From assembly GCF_043290135.1 (NCBI RefSeq), contig NW_027464602.1, forward strand, positions 5,208,001-5,272,000: 64,000 nucleotides of DNA, read 5' to 3'. The position numbers and the translations under genes were made by a program. Each line of letters opens with the position of its first letter. Positions within the stretch are counted from its first letter, which is position 1. Shown here one piece after another: positions 37,289 through 50,700 of the stretch. Origin of the DNA: Rhipicephalus microplus. Taxonomy: Eukaryota > Arthropoda > Arachnida > Ixodida > Ixodidae. Under the pieces are notes generated by a model that was not told where the DNA came from, ran no database searches, and was given only the letters and a program-made list of their open reading frames with translations.

Positions 37289-38909
37289 CTCCAACCTTTC
37301 ATTTAACTGCCGATCGCGCTAGCCAATGGCGCCACTGAGACAGTCCTGCTCCACTCTTTTCACCATTAGAACATATCTTCAAAGCTATGAGCCCAAAGAA
37401 AAAAAAGCGCCACACCACCAACGGGTGGGCTCGAACCTCCAACTTGCCGGTTAACAGCCGATCACACTAGCCAATTGCGCCACGGAGACAGTCCTGCTCC
37501 ACTCTCACCACCATCATAACATATCTTCATAGCTATCAGACCAAAGAAAAAAAGCGCCGCACCACCACCGGGTGGGCTCGAACCTCCAACCTTTCGGTTA
37601 ACAGCCGATCGCGCTAACCAATTGCACCACGAAGACAGTCGTGCTCCACTCACACCACCATCAGAACATATCTTCAAAGCTATCAGCGCAAAGAAAAAAG
37701 CAACACACCACTCCCGGGAGGGCTCAAATCTCCAACCTTTCGGTTACCAGCCGATCGCGCTAGCCCATTGCGCCACGGAGGTAGTCTTGCTCCACTCTCA
37801 CTATCATCAGAACATATCTTCAAAGCTATCAGCGCAAAGAAAAAAAAAGCGCTGCACCACCACTGGGTGGGCTCGAACCTCCAACCTTTCGTTTAGCAGC
37901 CGATCGCGCTAGCCCATTGCGCCACGGAGACAGTCTTGCTCCACTCTCACCACCATCAGAACATATCTTCAAAGCTATTACCACAAAGAAAAAAGCAACA
38001 CACCACTCCCGTGAGGGCTCGAAACTCCAACCTTTCGGTTAACAGCCGATCGCGCTAGCCCATTGCGCCACGGAGGCAGTCTTGCTCCACTCTCACCATC
38101 ATCAGAACATATCTTCAAAGCTGTCAGCGCAAAGAAAAAAAAGCGCTGCACCACCACCGGGCGGGCTCGAACCTCCAACCTTTCAGTTAACAGCCGATCG
38201 CGCTAGCCCATTGCGCCACGGAGACAGTCTTGCCCCACTCTCACCACCATCAGAACATATCTTAAAAGCTATCAGCGCAAAGAAAAAAGCAACACACCAC
38301 TCCCGGGAGGGCTCGAAACTCCAACCTTTCGGTCAACAGCCGATCGCGCTAGCCCAATGCGCCACGGAGACAGTCTTGCCCCCCTCTCACCACCATCAGA
38401 ACATATCTTCAGAGCTATCACCCCAAAGAAAAAAAAGCACCGCACCACCACCGGGTGGGCTCGAACCTCCAACCTTTCGGTTAACAGCCGATCGCGCTAG
38501 CCAATTTCACCACGGAGACAGTCCTGCTCTACTCTCACCACCATCAGAACATACCTTCAAAGCTATCAGCCCGAAGAAAAAAAAGCGTCGCACCACCGCC
38601 GGGTGGGCTCGAAACTCCAACCTTTCGGTTAACAGCCGATCGCGCTAGCCAATTGCGCCACGGAGACAGTCCTGCTCCAAGCTCACCACCATCAGAACAT
38701 ATCTTCAAAGCTCTCAGCCCAAAGAAAAAAAAGCGCCGCACCAACACGAGGTTGGCTCGAACCTCCAACTTTTCGGTTAACAGCCGATCACGCTAGCCAA
38801 TTGCGCCATGGAGACAGTCATGCTCCACTCTCACCACCATCAGAACATATCTTCAAAGCTATCAGCTCACAGAAAAAAAGCGCAGCACAACCGCCGGGTA
38901 GCCTCGAAC
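37289..38909. repeat. 1621-bp tandem duplication, copy 1 (11 monomers)
   Basis: Directly followed by a near-identical copy. The junction lies within a short shared ctccaac stretch, as expected for unequal exchange between monomers. Confidence 0.85.
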
Positions 38910-40530
38910 CTCCAACCTTTCATTTAACTGCCGATCGCGCTAGCCAATGGCGCCACTGAGACAGTCCTGCTCCACTCTTTTCACCATTAGAACATATCTT
39001 CAAAGCTATGAGCCCAAAGAAAAAAAAGCGCCACACCACCAACGGGTGGGCTCGAACCTCCAACTTGCCGGTTAACAGCCGATCACACTAGCCAATTGCG
39101 CCACGGAGACAGTCCTGCTCCACTCTCACCACCATCATAACATATCTTCATAGCTATCAGACCAAAGAAAAAAAGCGCCGCACCACCACCGGGTGGGCTC
39201 GAACCTCCAACCTTTCGGTTAACAGCCGATCGCGCTAACCAATTGCACCACGAAGACAGTCGTGCTCCACTCACACCACCATCAGAACATATCTTCAAAG
39301 CTATCAGCGCAAAGAAAAAAGCAACACACCACTCCCGGGAGGGCTCAAATCTCCAACCTTTCGGTTACCAGCCGATCGCGCTAGCCCATTGCGCCACGGA
39401 GGTAGTCTTGCTCCACTCTCACTATCATCAGAACATATCTTCAAAGCTATCAGCGCAAAGAAAAAAAAAGCGCTGCACCACCACTGGGTGGGCTCGAACC
39501 TCCAACCTTTCGTTTAGCAGCCGATCGCGCTAGCCCATTGCGCCACGGAGACAGTCTTGCTCCACTCTCACCACCATCAGAACATATCTTCAAAGCTATT
39601 ACCACAAAGAAAAAAGCAACACACCACTCCCGTGAGGCCTCGAAACTCCAACCTTTCGGTTAACAGCCGATCGCGCTAGCCCATTGCGCCACGGAGGCAG
39701 TCTTGCTCCACTCTCACCATCATCAGAACATATCTTCAAAGCTGTCAGCGCAAAGAAAAAAAAGCGCTGCACCACCACCGGGCGGGCTCGAACCTCCAAC
39801 CTTTCAGTTAACAGCCGATCGCGCTAGCCCATTGCGCCACGGAGACAGTCTTGCCCCACTCTCACCACCATCAGAACATATCTTAAAAGCTATCAGCGCA
39901 AAGAAAAAAGCAACACACCACTCCCGGGAGGGCTCGAAACTCCAACCTTTCGGTCAACAGCCGATCGCGCTAGCCCAATGCGCCACGGAGACAGTCTTGC
40001 CCCCCTCTCACCACCATCAGAACATATCTTCAGAGCTATCACCCCAAAGAAAAAAAAGCACCGCACCACCACCGGGTGGGCTCGAACCTCCAACCTTTCG
40101 GTTAACAGCCGATCGCGCTAGCCAATTTCACCACGGAGACAGTCCTGCTCTACTCTCACCACCATCAGAACATACCTTCAAAGCTATCAGCCCGAAGAAA
40201 AAAAAGCGTCGCACCACCGCCGGGTGGGCTCGAAACTCCAACCTTTCGGTTAACAGCCGATCGCGCTAGCCAATTGCGCCACGGAGACAGTCCTGCTCCA
40301 AGCTCACCACCATCAGAACATATCTTCAAAGCTCTCAGCCCAAAGAAAAAAAAGCGCCGCACCAACACGAGGTTGGCTCGAACCTCCAACTTTTCGGTTA
40401 ACAGCCGATCACGCTAGCCAATTGCGCCATGGAGACAGTCATGCTCCACTCTCACCACCATCAGAACATATCTTCAAAGCTATCAGCTCACAGAAAAAAA
40501 GCGCAGCACAACCGCCGGGTAGCCTCGAAC
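38910..40530. repeat. 1621-bp tandem duplication, copy 2
   Basis: Matches 37289-38909 with rare differences, for example gtgaggcctcg near 39633 where copy 1 has gtgagggctcg. Confidence 0.85.
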
Positions 40531-43039
40531 CTCCAACTTTTCTGTTAACAGCCGATCGCGCTAGCCAATTGCGCCACGGAGACAGTCCTGCTCCACTCTC
40601 ACCACCATAAGAACATATCTTTAAAGCTATCAGCCCAAAGAAAAAAAAGCGCCGCCCCACCACCGGGTGGGCTCGAACCTCCGACCTTTTGGTTAACAGC
40701 CGCTCGCGCTAGCCAATTGCGCCACGGAGACAGTCCTGCTCCACCCTCACCACCATAAGAATATATCTACAAAGCTATCACCCCAAAGAAAAAAAAAGCG
40801 CCGCACCACCACCGGTTGGGCTCGAGCCTCCAACCTTTCGGTTAACAGCCGATCGCGCTAGCCAATTGCGCCACGAAGACAGTCCTGCTCCACTCTCATC
40901 ACCATCTGAACATATCTTCAAAATTAATAAAGCAAAGAAAAAAGCAACACACCACTCTCGGGAGGGCTCGAAACTCCAACCTTTCGGTTAAAAGCCGATC
41001 GCGCTAGCCAATTGCGCCACGGGGACCGTCCTGCTCCACTCTCACCACCGTCAGACCATTTCTTCAGAGCTATCACCCCAAAGAAAAAAAAGCGCCGCAC
41101 CACCACCGGGTGGGCTCGAACCTCCGACCTTTCGGTTTAACAGCCGATCGCGCTAGCCAATTGCGCCACGGAGACAGTCCTGCTCTACTCTCACCACCAT
41201 CAGAACATATCTCCAAAGCTATCAGCGCAAAGAAAAAAAAGCGTCGCACCACCGCCGGGTGGGCTCGAAACTCAAACCTTTCGGTTAACAGCCGATCGCG
41301 CTAGCCAATTGCACCACGGAGACAGTCCTGCTCTACTCTCACCACCATCAGAACATATCTCCAAAGCTATCAGCCCAAAGAAAAAAAAGCGCCGCACCAC
41401 CGCCGGGTGGGCTCGAACCTCCAAATTTTCGGTTAACAGCCGATCGCGCTAGCCAATTGCGCCACGGAGACAGTCCTGCTCCACTCTCACCACCATAAGA
41501 ACATATCTTCAAAGCTATCAGCCCAAAGATAAAACAGCGCCGCAGCACCACCGGGTGGGCTCGAACCTCCGACCTTTTGGTTAACAGCGGATCGCGCTAG
41601 CCAAATGCGCCACGGAGACAGTCCTGCTCCACCCTCACCACCATAAGAACATATCTTCAAAGCTATCAGCCCAAAGAAAAAAAAGCGCCGCACCACCATC
41701 GGGTGGGCTCGAACATCCAACCTTTCGGTTAACAGCCGATCGCGCTAGCCAATTGCCCCACGGAGACAGTCGTGCTCCACTCTCACCACCGTCAGAACAT
41801 TTCTTCAGAGCTATCACCCCAAAGAAAAAAAAGCGCCGCACCACCACCGGTTAGGCTCGAACCTCCAACCTTTAGGTTAACAGCCGATCGCGCTAGCCAA
41901 TTGCGCCACGAAGACAGTCCTGCTCCACTCTCATCACCATCTGAACATATCTTCAAAGCTATTACCGCAAAGAAAAAAGCAACACACCACTCCCGGGAGG
42001 GCTCGAAACTCCAACCTTTCGGTTAACAGCGGATCGCGCAAGCCCATTGCGCTACGGAGGCAGTCTTGCTCCATTCTCACCATCATGAGAACATATCTTC
42101 AAAGCTATCAGCGCAAAGAAAAAAAGCGCTGCACCACCACCAGGTGGGCTCGAACCTCCAACCTTTCGGTTAACAGCCGATCGCGCTAGCCCATTGCGCC
42201 ACGGAGACAGTCTTGCTCCACTCTCACCACCATCAGAACATATCTTCAAAGCTATCAGCGCAAAGAAAAAAGCAACACACCACTCCCGGGAGGGCTCGAA
42301 ACTCCAACCTTTCAGTCAACAGGCGATTGCGCTAGCCAATTGCGCCACGGAGACAGTCCTGCTCCACTCTCACCACCATGAGAACATATCTTAAAAGCTT
42401 ACAGCCCAAAGAAAAAAAAAGCGCCACACCACCACCGGGTGGGCTCGAACCTCCGACATTTTGGTTAACAGCCGATCACGCTAGCCAATTGCGCTACGGA
42501 GACAGTCGTGCTCCACTCTCACCACCATCAGAACATATCTTCAAAGCTATCAGCCCACAGAAAAAAAGCGCCGCACCACCACAGTGTGGGCTCGAATCTC
42601 CAACCTTTCGGTTAACAGCCGATCGCCCAAGCCAATTGCGCCACGGAGACAGTCCTGCTCCACTCTCACCACCATCAGAACATATCTTCAAAGCTATCAG
42701 CACAAAGAAAAAAAGCGCCCCAGCGTCACCGGGTGGGCTCGAACTTCCAACCTTTTGGGTAACAGCCGATCGCGCTAGCCAACTGCGCCAAGGAGACAGT
42801 CGTGCTCCACTCTCACCACCATCTGAACATATCTTCAAAGCTATCAGCGCGAAGAAAAAAGCAACACACCACTCCAGGGAGGGCTCGAAACTCCAAGCTT
42901 TCGGTTAACAGCCGATCGCGCTAGCCAATTGCGCCATGGAGACAGTCCTGCTCTACTCTCACCACCATCAGAACATATCTTCAAAGCTATCAGCCCAAAG
43001 AAAAAAAGCGCCGCACCACCACCGGGTGGGCTCGAAACT

Positions 43040-43070
<31 letters not shown>

Positions 43071-46000
43071 GCCAATTGCGCCATGGAGACAGTCCTGCTC
43101 CACTCTCACCACCCTCAGAACATATCTTCAAAGCTATCAGCCCAAAGAAAAAAAAGCGCCATACCATCACAGGGTGGGCTCGAACTACCAACTTTTCGGT
43201 TAACAGCCGATCACGCTAGCCGATTGCGCCACGGAGAGAATTCTGCTCCACTCTCACCACCATCAGAACATATCTTCAAAGCTATCAGACAAAAGAAAAA
43301 AAAGCGCCGCACCACCACCGGGTGGGCTCGAACCTCCAACTTTTCGGATAACAGCCGATAACGCTAGCCAATTGCGCCACGGAGACAGTCCTGCTTCACT
43401 CTCACCACGATCATACCATATCTTCAAAGCTATCAGCCCAAAGAAAAAAAAGCGCCGCACCACCACCGGGTGGGCTCGAAACAAACTCCAACCTTTCATT
43501 TAACTGCCGATCGCGCTAGCCAATGGCGCCACTGAGACAGTCCTGCTCCACTCTTTTCACCATTAGAACATATCTTCAAAGCTATGAGCCCAAAGAAAAA
43601 AAAGCGCCACACCACCAACGGGTGGGCTCGAACCTCCAACTTGCCGGTTAACAGCCGATCACACTAGCCAATTGCGCCACGGAGACAGTCCTGCTCCACT
43701 CTCACCACCATCATAACATATCTTCATAGCTATCAGACCAAAGAAAAAAAGCGCCGCACCACCACCGGGTGGGCTCGAACCTCCAACCTTTCGGTTAACA
43801 GCCGATCGCGCTAGCCAATTGCACCACTAGGACAGTCGTGCTCCACTCACACCACCATCAGAACATATCTTCAAAGCTATCAGCGCAAAGAAAAAAGCAA
43901 CACACCACTCCCGGGAGGGCTCAAATCTCCAACCTTTCGGTTACCAGCCGATCGCGCTAGCCCATTGCGCCACGGAGGTAGTCTTGCTCCACTCTCACTA
44001 TCATCAGAACATATCTTCAAAGCTATCAGCGCAAAGAAAAAAAAAGCGCTGCACCACCACTGGGTGGGCTCGAACCTCCAACCTTTCGTTTAACAGCCGA
44101 TCGCGCTAGCCCATTGCGCCACGGAGACAGTCTTGCTCCACTCTCACCACCATCAGAACATATCTTCAAAGCTATTACCGCAAAGAAAAAAGCAACACAC
44201 CACTCCCGTGAGGGCTCGAAACTCCAACCTTTCGGTTAACAGCCGATCGCGCTAGCCCATTGCGCCACGGAGGCAGTCTTGCTCCACTCTCACCATCATC
44301 AGAACATATCTTCAAAGCTGTCAGCGCAAAGAAAAAAAAGCGCTGCACCACCACCGGGTGGGCTCGAACCTCCAACCTTTCAGTTAACAGCCGATCGCGC
44401 TAGCCCATTGCGCCACGGAGACAGTCTTGCCCCACTCTCACCACCATCAGAACATATCTTAAAAGCTATCAGCGCAAAGAAAAATGCAACACACCACTCC
44501 CGGGAGGGCTCGAAACTCCAACCTTTCGGTCAACAGCCGATCGCGCTAGCCCAATGCGCCACGGAGACAGTCTTGCCCCCTCTCACCACCATCAGAACAT
44601 ATCTTCAAAGCTATCAGCCCAAAGAAAAAAAAGCACCGCACCACCACCGGGTGGGCTCGAACCTCCAACCTTTCGGTTAACAGCCGATCGCGCTAGCCAA
44701 TTTCACCACGGAGACAGTCCTGCTCTACTCTCACCACCATCAGAACATATCTTCAAAGCTATCAGCCCGAAGAAAAAAAAGCGTCGCACCACCGCCGGGT
44801 GGGCTCGAAACTCCAACCTTTCGGTTAACAGCCGATCGCGCTAGCCAATTGCGCCACGGAGACAGTCCTGCTCCAAGCTCACCACCATCAGAACATATCT
44901 TCAAAGCTCTCAGCCCAAAGAAAAAAAAGCGCCGCACCAACACGAGGTTGGCTCGAACCTCCAACTTTTCGGTTAACAGCCGATCACGCTAGCCAATTGC
45001 GCCATGGAGACAGTCATGCTCCACTCTCACCACCATCAGAACATATCTTCAAAGCTATCAGCTCACAGAAAAAAAGCGCAGCACAACCACCGGGTAGCCT
45101 CGAACCTCCAACTTTTCGGTTAACAGCCGATCGCGCTAGCCAATTGCGCCACGGAGACAGTCCTGCTCCACTCTCACCACCATAAGAACATATCTTTAAA
45201 GCTATCAGCCCAAAGAAAAAAAAGCGCCGCCCCACAACCGGGTGGGCTCGAACCTCCGACCTTTTGGTTAACAGCCGCTCGCGCTAGCCAATTGCGCCAC
45301 GGAGACAGTCCTCCTCCACCCTCACCACCATAAGAATATATCTACAAAGCTATCAGCCCAAAGAAAAAAAAAGCGCCGCACCACCATCGGGTGGGCTCGA
45401 ACATCCAACCTTTCGGTTAACAGCCGATCGCGCTAGGCAATTGCCCCACGGAGACAGTCGTGCTCCACTCTCACCACCGTCAGAACATTTCTTCAGAGCT
45501 ATCACCCCAAAGAAAAAAAAAGCGCCGCACCACCACCGGTTTGGCTCGAGCCTCCAACCTTTCGGTTAACAGCCGATCGCGCTAGCCAATTGCGCCACGA
45601 AGACAGTACTGCTCCACTCTCATCACCATCTGAACATATCTTCAAAATTAATAAAGCAAAGAAAAAAGCAACACACCACTCTCGGGAGGGCTCGAAACTC
45701 CAACCTTTCGGTTAAAAGCCGATCGCGCTAGCCAATTGCGCCACGGGGACCGTCCTGCTCCACTCTCACCACCGTCAGACCATTTCTTCAGAGCTATCAC
45801 CCCAAAGAAAAAAAAGCGCCGCACCACCACCGGGTGGGCTCGAACCTCCGACCTTTCGGTTTAACAGCCGATCGCGCTAGCCAATTGCGCCACGGAGACA
45901 GTCCTGCTCTACTCTCACCACCATCAGAACATATCTCCAAAGCTATCAGCGCAAAGAAAAAAAAGCGTCGCACCACCGCCGGGTGGGCTCGAAACTCAAA

Positions 46001-47765
46001 CCTTTCGGTTAACAGCCGATCGCGCTAGCCAATTGCACCACGGAGACAGTCCTGCTCTACTCTCACCACCATCAGAACATATCTCCAAAGCTATCAGCCC
46101 AAAGAAAAAAAAAGCGCCGCACGACCGCCGGGTGGGCTCGAACCTCCAAATTTTCGGTTAACAGCCGATCGCGCCAGCCAATTGCGCCACGGAGACAGTC
46201 CTGCTCCACTCTCACCACCATAAGAACATATCTTCAAAGCTATCAGCCCAAAGATAAAACAGCGCCGCAGCACCACCGGGTGGGCTCGAACCTCCGACCT
46301 TTTGGTTAACAGCGGATCGCGCTAGCCAAATGCGCCACGGAGACAGTCCTGCTCCACCCTCACCACCATAAGAACATATCTTCAAAGCTATCAGCCCAAA
46401 GAAAAAAAAGCGCCGCACCACCATCGGGTGGGCTCGAACATCCAACCTTTCGGTTAACAGCCGATCGCGCTAGCCAATTGCCCCACGGAGACAGTCGTGC
46501 TCCACTCTCACCACCGTCAGAACATTTCTTCAGAGCTATCACCCCAAAGAAAAAAAAGCGCCGCACCACCACCGGTTGGGCTCGAACCTCCAAACTTTAG
46601 GTTAACAGCCGATCGCGCTAGCCATTTGCGCCATGAAGACAGTCCTGCTCCACTCTCATCACCATCTGAACATATCTTCAAAGCTATTACCGCAAAGAAA
46701 AAAGCAACACACCACTCCCGGGAGGGCTCGAAACTCCAACCTTTCGGTTAACAGCGGATCGCGCAAGCCCATTGCGCTACGGAGGCAGTCTTGCTCCACT
46801 CTCACCATCATGAGAACATTACTTCAAAGCTATCAGCGCAAAGAAAAAAAGCGCTGCACCACCACCAGGTGGGCTCGAACCTCCAACCTTTCGTTTAACA
46901 GCCGATCGCGCTAGCCCATTGCGCCACGGAGACAGTCTTGCTCCACTCTCACCACCATCAGAACATATCTTCAAAGCTATCAGCGCAAAGAAAAAAGCAA
47001 CACACCACTCCCGGGAGGGCTCGAAACTCCAACCTTTCAGTCAACAGGCGATTGCGCTAGCCAATTGCGCCACGGAGACAGTCCTGCTCCACTCTCACCA
47101 CCATGAGAACATATCTTAAAAGCTTACAGCCCAAAGAAAAAAAAAGCGCCACACCACCACCGGGTGGGCTCGAACCTCCGAACTTTTGGTTAACAGCCGA
47201 TCACGCTAGCCAATTGCGCCACGGAGACAGTCGTGCTCCACTCTCACCACCATCAGAACATATCTTCAAAGCTATCAGCCCACAGAAAAAAAGCGCCGCA
47301 CCACCACCGTGTGGGCTCGAATCTCCAACCTTTCGGTTAACAGCCGATCGCCCAAGCCAATTGCGCCACGGAGACAGTCCTGCTCCACTCTCACCACCAT
47401 CAGAACATATCTTCAAAGCTATCAGCACAAAGAAAAAAAGCGCCCCAGCGTCACCGGGTGGGCTCGAACTTCCAACCTTTTGGGTAACAGCCGATCGCGC
47501 TAGCCAACTGCGCCAAGGAGACAGTCGTGCTCCACTCTCACCACCATCTGAACATATCTTCAAAGCTATCAGCGCGAAGAAAAAAGCAACACACCACTCC
47601 AGGGAGGGCTCGAAACTCCAAGCTTTCGGTTAACAGCCGATCGCGCTAGCCAATTGCGCCACGGAGACAGTCCTGCTCTACTCTCACCACCATCACAACA
47701 TATCTTCAAAGCTATCAGCCCAAAGAAAAAAAAGCGCCGCACCACCACCGGGTGGGCTCGAAACT

Positions 47766-47796
<31 letters not shown>

Positions 47797-50700
47797 GCCA
47801 ATTGCGCCATGGAGACAGTCCTGCTCCACTCTCACCACCTTCAGAACATATCTTCAAAGCTATCAGCCCAAAGAAAAAAAAGCGCCATACCATCACAGGG
47901 TGGGCTCGAACTACCAACTTTTCGGTTAACAGCCGATCACGCTAGCCGATTGCGCCACAGAGAGAATTCTGCTCGACTCTCACCACCATCAGAACATATC
48001 TTCAAAGCTATCAGACAAAAGAAAAAAAAAGCGCCGCACCACCACCGGGTGGGCTCGAACGTCCAACTTTTCGGATAACAGCCGATAACGCTAGCCAATT
48101 GCGCCACGGAGACAGTCCTGCTTCACTCTCACCACGATCATACTATATCTTCAAAGCTATCAGCCCAAAGAAAAAAAAGCGCCGCACCACCTCCGGGTGG
48201 GCTCGAAACAAACTCCAACCTTTCGTTTAACTGCCGATCGCGCTAGCCAATGGCGCCACTGAGACAGTCCTGCTCCACTCTTTTCACCATTAGAACATAT
48301 CTTCAAAGCTATGAGCCCAAAGAAAAAAAAGCGCCACACCACCAACGGGTGGGCTCGAACCTCCAACTTGCCGGTTAACAGCCGATCACGCTAGCCAATT
48401 GCGCCACGGAGACAGTCCTGCTCCACTCTCACCACCATCATAACATATCTTCATAGCTATCAGCCCAAAGAAAAAAAGCGCCGCACCACCACCGGGTGGG
48501 CTCGAACCTCCAACCTTTCGGTTAACAGCCGATCGCGCTAGCCACTTGCACCACGAAGACAGTCGTGCTCCACTCACACCACCATCAGAACATATCTTCA
48601 AAGCTATCAGCGCAAAGAAAAAAGCAACACACCACTCCCGGGAGGGCTCAAAACTCCAACCTTTCGGTTACCAGCCGATCGCGCTAGCCCATTGCGCCAC
48701 GGAGGTAGTCTTGCTCCACTCTCACTATCATCAGAACATATCTTCAAAGCTATCAGCGCAAAGAAAAAAAAGCGCTGCACCACCACTGGGTGGGCTCGAA
48801 CCTCCAACCTTTCGTTTAACAGCCGATCGCGCTAGCCCATTGCGCCACGGAGACAGTCTTGCTCCACTCTCACCACCATCAGAACATATCTTCAAAGCTA
48901 TTACCGCAAAGAAAAAAGCAACACACCACTCCCGTGAGGGCTCGAAACTCCAACCTTTCGGTTAACAGCCGATCGCGCTAGCCCATTGCGCCACGGAGGC
49001 AGTCTTGCTAAACTCTCACCATCATCAGAACATATCTTCAAAGCTGTCAGCGCAAAGAAAAAAAAGCGCTGCACCACCACCGGGTGGGCTCGAACCTCCA
49101 ACCTTTCAGTTAACAGCCGATCGCGCTAGCCCATTGCGCCACGGAGACAGTCTTGCCCCACTCTCACCACCATCAGAACATATCTTAAAAGCTATCAGCG
49201 CAAAGAAAAAAGCAACACACCACTCCCGGGAGGGCTCGAAACTCCAACCTTTCGGTCAACAGCCGATCGCGCTAGCCCAATGCGAAACGGAGACAGTCTT
49301 GCCCCCCTCTCACCACCATCAGAACATATCTTCAAAGCTATCAGCCCAAAGAAAAAAAAGCACCGCACCACCACCGGGTGGGCTCGAACCTCCAACCTTT
49401 CGGTTAACAGCCGATCGCGCTAGCCAATTTCACCACGAAGACAGTCCTGCTCTACTCTCACCACCATCAGAACATATCTTCAAAGCTATCAGCCCGAAGA
49501 AAAAAAAGCGTCGCACCACCGCCGGGTGGGCTCGAAACTCCAACCTTTCGGTTAACAGCCGATCGCGCTAGCCAATTGCGCCACGGAGACAGTCCTGCTC
49601 CAATCTCACCACCATCAGAACATATCTTCAAAGCTATCAGCCCAAAAAAAGCGCCATACCACCACCGGGTTGGCTCGAACATCCGACCTTTTGGTTAACA
49701 GCCGATCGCGCTTGCCAATTGCGCCACGGAGACAGTCCTGCTCTACTCTCACCACCATCAGAACATATCTTCAAAGCTATCAGCCCAAAGAAAAAAAAGC
49801 GCCGCACCACCGCCGGGTGGGCTCGAACCTCCGACCTTTTGGTTAACAGCCGCTCGCGCTAGCCAATTGCGCCACGGAGACAGTCCTGCTCCACCCTCAC
49901 CACCATAAGAATATATCTACAAAGCTATCAGCCCAAAGAAAAAAAAGCGCCGCACCACTATCGGGTGGGCTCGAACATCCAACCTTTCGGTTAACAGCCG
50001 GTCGCGCTAGCCAATTGCCCCACGGAGACAGTCGTGCTCCACTCTCACCACCGTCAGAACATTTCTTCAGAGCTATCACCCCAAAGAAAAAAAAAGCGCC
50101 GCACCACCACCGGTTGGGCTCGAGCCTCCAACCTTTCGGTTAACAGCCGATCGCGCTAGCCAATTGCGCCACGAAGACAGTCCTGCTCCACTCTCATCAC
50201 CATCTGAACATATCTTCAAAATTAATAAAGCAAAAAAAAAGCAACACACCACTCTCGGGAGGGCTCGAAACTCCAACCTTTCGGTTAAAAGCCGATCGCG
50301 CTAGCCAATTGCGCCACGGGGACCGTCCTGCTCCACTCTCACCACCGTCAGACCATTTCTTCAGAGCTATCACCCCAAAGAAAAAAAAGCGCCGCACCAC
50401 CACCGGGTGGGCTCGAACCTCCGACCTTTCGGTTTAACAGCCGATCGCGCTAGCCAATTGCGCCACGGAGACAGTCCTGCTCTACTCTCACCACCATCAG
50501 AACATATCTCCAAAGCTATCAGCGCAAAGAAAAAAAAGCGTCGCACCACCGCCGGGTGGGCTCGAAACTCAAACCTTTCGGTTAACAGCCGATCGCGCTA
50601 GCCAATTGCACCACGGAGACAGTCCTGCTCTACTCTCACCACCATCAGAACATATCTCCAAAGCTATCAGCCCAAAGAAAAAAAAAGCGCCGCACCACCG

